From an uncultured Clostridia bacterium (GTDB lineage Bacteria; Bacillota; Clostridia; Oscillospirales; Ruminococcaceae): 18,010 nt of DNA. Shown piece after piece: positions 15,543 through 18,010 of this stretch. Position 1 is the stretch's first letter. Every line of letters begins with the position of its first letter. Both the position numbers and the translations under genes were made by a program. Where the stretch lies: positions 1 to 18,010 of the forward strand of contig CALDJI010000197.1 of assembly GCA_937901805.1 (NCBI GenBank), given 5' to 3'. The notes beneath the pieces are model-generated. The model saw nothing but the letters and a program-made list of their open reading frames with translations. It was not told the DNA's origin and did not search any database.

Positions 15543-16775
15543 ATGACTGACAAAGGAGGGCTTCCCATCAAAAAAGCTTCGCTATCCCGTTTTTTACTGC
15601 TTTTTTCTCTGGTACAAATTTTTAACAATACCGCTCATCCCATTACTCCGACTGTAATCAACCGGCTGGACATGCCGGATTACATGTTCGGGGTCTGCTA
15701 TGCCATTATGTCCGCCGCCTATTTCCTGTTTGCCCCGCTGTGGGGGAAAATCAGCGACCGTGTGGGACGCGCAAAAACCATCGCGTTTGTAACCGTGGGC
15801 AATTCCCTGGGACAGCTGATTTTTGGGCTTGCTACAGGGCCGGTTTCCCTGGTGATTGGACGGACGATCACCGGAATGTTCGCCGGAGGATACCATGTCT
15901 CCGCCATGGCGTATGTCGCGGACATCAGTACATCGGAAAATCTTGGGAAAAACACCTCCATTTATGCGGCCATTATCTCGGTGAGCACCGCGGGAGGATA
16001 TCTGCTGGGCGGTTTGCTGGGCGACCTTGGCATCGGCGTAACCTTTGGCGCCCAGTGTATCGGACTTATTGCCGCAGGCGCTTTGATTTTCCTGTTCCTG
16101 GACAATGCGCAGCAATACGATCGACAAACCCCGATTTCCCTGAAAACAGCGAATCCCTTCAGCGCGTTTGCCGCATCCAAACCCATGTGGTCGACAGGGA
16201 TCGTCCTGCTCTTTATTGGAGTATTTGCCGCTTCCTTTGCCACAAACGGCTATGATAACGCCTTTAACTACTATATCAAGGACATTTTAAACTTTCCTCC
16301 ATCCTACAATGGGATAATCAAGGCCCTTGTCGGGCTGATTGGACTGACTGCCAACTTTACGATTAACCTATGGCTGGTTAAGCGGACAGACAACTACAAG
16401 TCCATTATCGGGGTATTTTCCCTGTGCGCTTCCTCCCTTTTCTGCGTGGTCCTGACCGGGGGAAATCTCAGCTTTATTGTGTTCAATATTGTCTTTTATA
16501 TCTTCAACGCCATCTATCTGCCAATCCAGCAGGCCATCGTGGCAAACAGCACGGACAAGGTTACAAACGGAGTCAAACTGGGAATGTTCAATTCCATCCG
16601 GGCGCTCGGGATGGTATTCGGCCCTCTGACCGCAGGCTTTGCCTATGCGGTATGGAGTAAACTTCCCTTTGTGCTGTGCGCGGTTTCCTTTGCAATTGCC
16701 GTGGTTTCCAGCGTCCTGCTTTTATTCTACCGAAAAAAACACTGTGCCGATCCTGCCGGGCAAAAACTTTCCTGA
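15543..16775 (+). CDS. Major facilitator superfamily exporter, probable multidrug efflux
   Basis: Inner-membrane, proton-coupled transporter of about 410 residues with about 12 hydrophobic segments. Motif A of drug:proton antiporters is clear between helices 2 and 3 as GKISDRVGRAKT. GRTITGMFAGGYH matches the helix-4 motif B region, and STAGGYLLGGLLGDLG resembles the helix-5 motif C of exporters. The substrate is unknown; efflux is supported by motif C and by the neighbouring ABC-F and MATE genes. The start is uncertain. The ATG at 15543 lacks a ribosome site. A perfect AAAGGAGG at 15552-15559 instead sits 7 bases before an in-frame ATC (15567) that begins the conserved KKASLSRFLLLFSL. It ends at a strong terminator. 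Confidence 0.87.
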   Translation: MTDKGGLPIKKASLSRFLLLFSLVQIFNNTAHPITPTVINRLDMPDYMFGVCYAIMSAAYFLFAPLWGKISDRVGRAKTIAFVTVGNSLGQLIFGLATGPVSLVIGRTITGMFAGGYHVSAMAYVADISTSENLGKNTSIYAAIISVSTAGGYLLGGLLGDLGIGVTFGAQCIGLIAAGALIFLFLDNAQQYDRQTPISLKTANPFSAFAASKPMWSTGIVLLFIGVFAASFATNGYDNAFNYYIKDILNFPPSYNGIIKALVGLIGLTANFTINLWLVKRTDNYKSIIGVFSLCASSLFCVVLTGGNLSFIVFNIVFYIFNAIYLPIQQAIVANSTDKVTNGVKLGMFNSIRALGMVFGPLTAGFAYAVWSKLPFVLCAVSFAIAVVSSVLLLFYRKKHCADPAGQKLS

Positions 16776-16782
16776 TAACTAC

Positions 16783-16831
16783 AGACACCCTCCTTGTTCC
16801 GAAAATTTTGGAACAGGGAGGGTGTCTTTTT
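16783..16831 (+). terminator. Intrinsic terminator of the MFS gene
   Basis: AGACACCCTCCTTGTTCC pairs with GGAACAGGGAGGGTGTCT: 18 pairs with one G-U, a 9-base loop, then TTTTT. The convergent MATE gene ends at its 3' edge. No T-run exists on the other strand, so it should stop only rightward transcripts. Confidence 0.93.
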
Positions 16832-18010
16832 ACAATCCGCTTTTTTGCAGATGAATCCGCTTCCACTTTCCAGTGCGATATTCCAAAAAGGAGATGAGAT
16901 AATTGGCCGTCCAGCCAATCGGCACGGCCATCCAGACCATGTGGATGCCAAAGCGCGGGGCCAGGGTGACTGCCAGCACCACACGCAGCCCCAGATTGAC
17001 CAGGTTTGCAACCGTAAACATGGTCATATCCCCGGCGCCGCGCAGCACGCCGTCCGTGATCATTTTCAGGCCGATCATGACAAAGAACCAGCCCATAAAG
17101 CGGATACAGCGGATTCCGGTATCCAGGGCAACCTGCGTGCCGTCTTTATCCAGGAACATGGAGATAATGGGAACGGAGAACAGCTGAAGGACCACACAGA
17201 GTATGGCGGCAAAGACGGCGACAATCCCATAGCTGGTATGGTATCCCTTTTTCACCCGTTCCAATTCTCCGGCGCCGATATTCTGCGCAGCATAAGAGGA
17301 AATCGCGTTGCCCATGGCTGCCATTGGGACAATGGCAATGCTCTCGATACGCATGGCGGCGGAGTAACCTGCCAGCATTTCCGACCCAAAGCTGTTGACC
17401 ACCGACTGCACCAGCATCATCCCGATGGAGACGGTGGACTGCTGGAGAATCGACGGCAGGGCAATGCGCGTCATATTCCGCAGTTCTGCAAAATCAAAGC
17501 AGACCCCGGTCTTTTCCGGATGCGACCAAAGTTCCCGTAAAAACAGGCAGAAAGAGATCACAGCGGAAACCCCCTGTGCAATCAGGGTTGCCCAGGCCGC
17601 GCCCGCCACACCCATATGCAGGGAAACGACCATGTAGAGATCCAGCGCCACATTGAGCACGGAGGAAAAAATCAGCAGGTAGAGCGGAATCCTGGAGCGC
17701 CCGAGCGCATTGAACATCGCAGAGAGCACGTTGTACATAAACAGAAACGGCAGGCCGATAAAATAGATGTTCAGATAGGTCATCGCATCCCCCATGATAT
17801 TGGAAGGTGTACGCAGCATTTCCATAATCGAGGTGCTGAATACGAGTCCCGCTGCACCGAGCAGAATGCTGATGCCCAAAAAAGACAGCAGAGCTGTAGA
17901 GACGGAGCGTTTCATCGTACGGTAATCCCTCCGTCCAAACGTCTGGCTGACAATGACGGAAGCCCCCACGCCGCCGCCAATGGCAATGGAGATAAACACG
18001 TTGGTCAGGG
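16830..18010 (-). CDS. MATE-family efflux transporter, N-terminus cut by window edge
   Basis: Cation-coupled multidrug/toxin exporter of the inner membrane. About 393 residues are visible; the frame stays open to the right edge, so the first helix or two are missing. The visible N-terminal stretch, LTNVFISIAIGGGVGASVIVSQ, continuous to the window edge, matches the MATE start-of-helix-2 region that normally follows about 45-55 residues. Other family marks are IPLYLLIFSSVLNVALDLYM in the middle, ALPSILQQSTVSIGMMLVQS at the start of the second half, and the later GNAISSYAAQNIGAGELERVKK, the second-half counterpart of the first segment. The stop codon lies at the tip of the MFS terminator, so MFS and MATE converge. 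The substrate is unknown. A flippase role is possible for some relatives, but this looks like a NorM/DinF-type drug exporter. Confidence 0.92.
   Translation of the reverse strand, partial: LTNVFISIAIGGGVGASVIVSQTFGRRDYRTMKRSVSTALLSFLGISILLGAAGLVFSTSIMEMLRTPSNIMGDAMTYLNIYFIGLPFLFMYNVLSAMFNALGRSRIPLYLLIFSSVLNVALDLYMVVSLHMGVAGAAWATLIAQGVSAVISFCLFLRELWSHPEKTGVCFDFAELRNMTRIALPSILQQSTVSIGMMLVQSVVNSFGSEMLAGYSAAMRIESIAIVPMAAMGNAISSYAAQNIGAGELERVKKGYHTSYGIVAVFAAILCVVLQLFSVPIISMFLDKDGTQVALDTGIRCIRFMGWFFVMIGLKMITDGVLRGAGDMTMFTVANLVNLGLRVVLAVTLAPRFGIHMVWMAVPIGWTANYLISFLEYRTGKWKRIHLQKSGL

Noticed and set aside
1..18010. CRISPR, IS element, integrase, tRNA or rRNA
   Set aside because: No regular repeat-spacer pattern, transposase or integrase motifs, cloverleaf folds or rRNA signatures were seen.

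Overview
The window looks like a chromosomal segment of a mid-GC member of the Firmicutes, most likely a Clostridia relative. The evidence is strong AGGAGG-type ribosome binding sites, a Gram-positive-style PhoP box built from TTTACA repeats at 11-bp spacing, an Lsa/CplR-like ABC-F protein behind a leader-peptide attenuator, and a cobalamin methionine synthase whose activation domain is a separate gene. The genus cannot be fixed from the sequence. There are 13 protein genes, two of them cut by the window edges. No rRNA, tRNA, IS element or CRISPR array was seen.

Region 1 (1-6392, minus strand) is a complete phosphate-starvation operon, read right to left: pstS, pstC, pstA, pstB, phoU, phoP, phoR (phoR runs off the left edge). 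One promoter with four PhoP half-sites in 11-bp phase precedes a TATAAT box upstream of pstS. A terminator-like hairpin between pstS and pstC probably lets the binding protein be made in excess of the pump. The genes from pstC to phoR are tightly packed or overlap. The two-component system therefore sits at the far end of the operon it should control.

Region 2 (6393-8033) holds a divergent M20-family metallohydrolase gene. A second PhoP-like box, the exact inverted copy of the pstS core box, faces it. A strong bidirectional terminator separates this gene from uppP.

Region 3 (8034-12855, minus strand) reads metF, a stand-alone MetH activation-domain protein, a short metH (homocysteine, folate and cobalamin domains), then uppP. 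MetF makes 5-methyl-THF, MetH uses it to make methionine, and the activation protein should rescue oxidised cobalamin. The activation gene and metH overlap by 61 bases.

Region 4 (12856-18010) is a drug-defence cluster. It holds an ABC-F ribosome-protection gene (+), an MFS exporter (+) and a MATE exporter (-, cut by the right edge). The ABC-F leader is the most interesting sequence here. It has a consensus promoter, a strong RBS in front of a six-codon leader ORF, and three mutually exclusive base-paired elements ending in an intrinsic terminator just before the ABC-F RBS. This is the layout expected for antibiotic-induced ribosome-mediated attenuation. The MFS gene has its own promoter, an unusually long and structured leader of about 540 nt, and a ribosome binding site that points to an ATC rather than an ATG.
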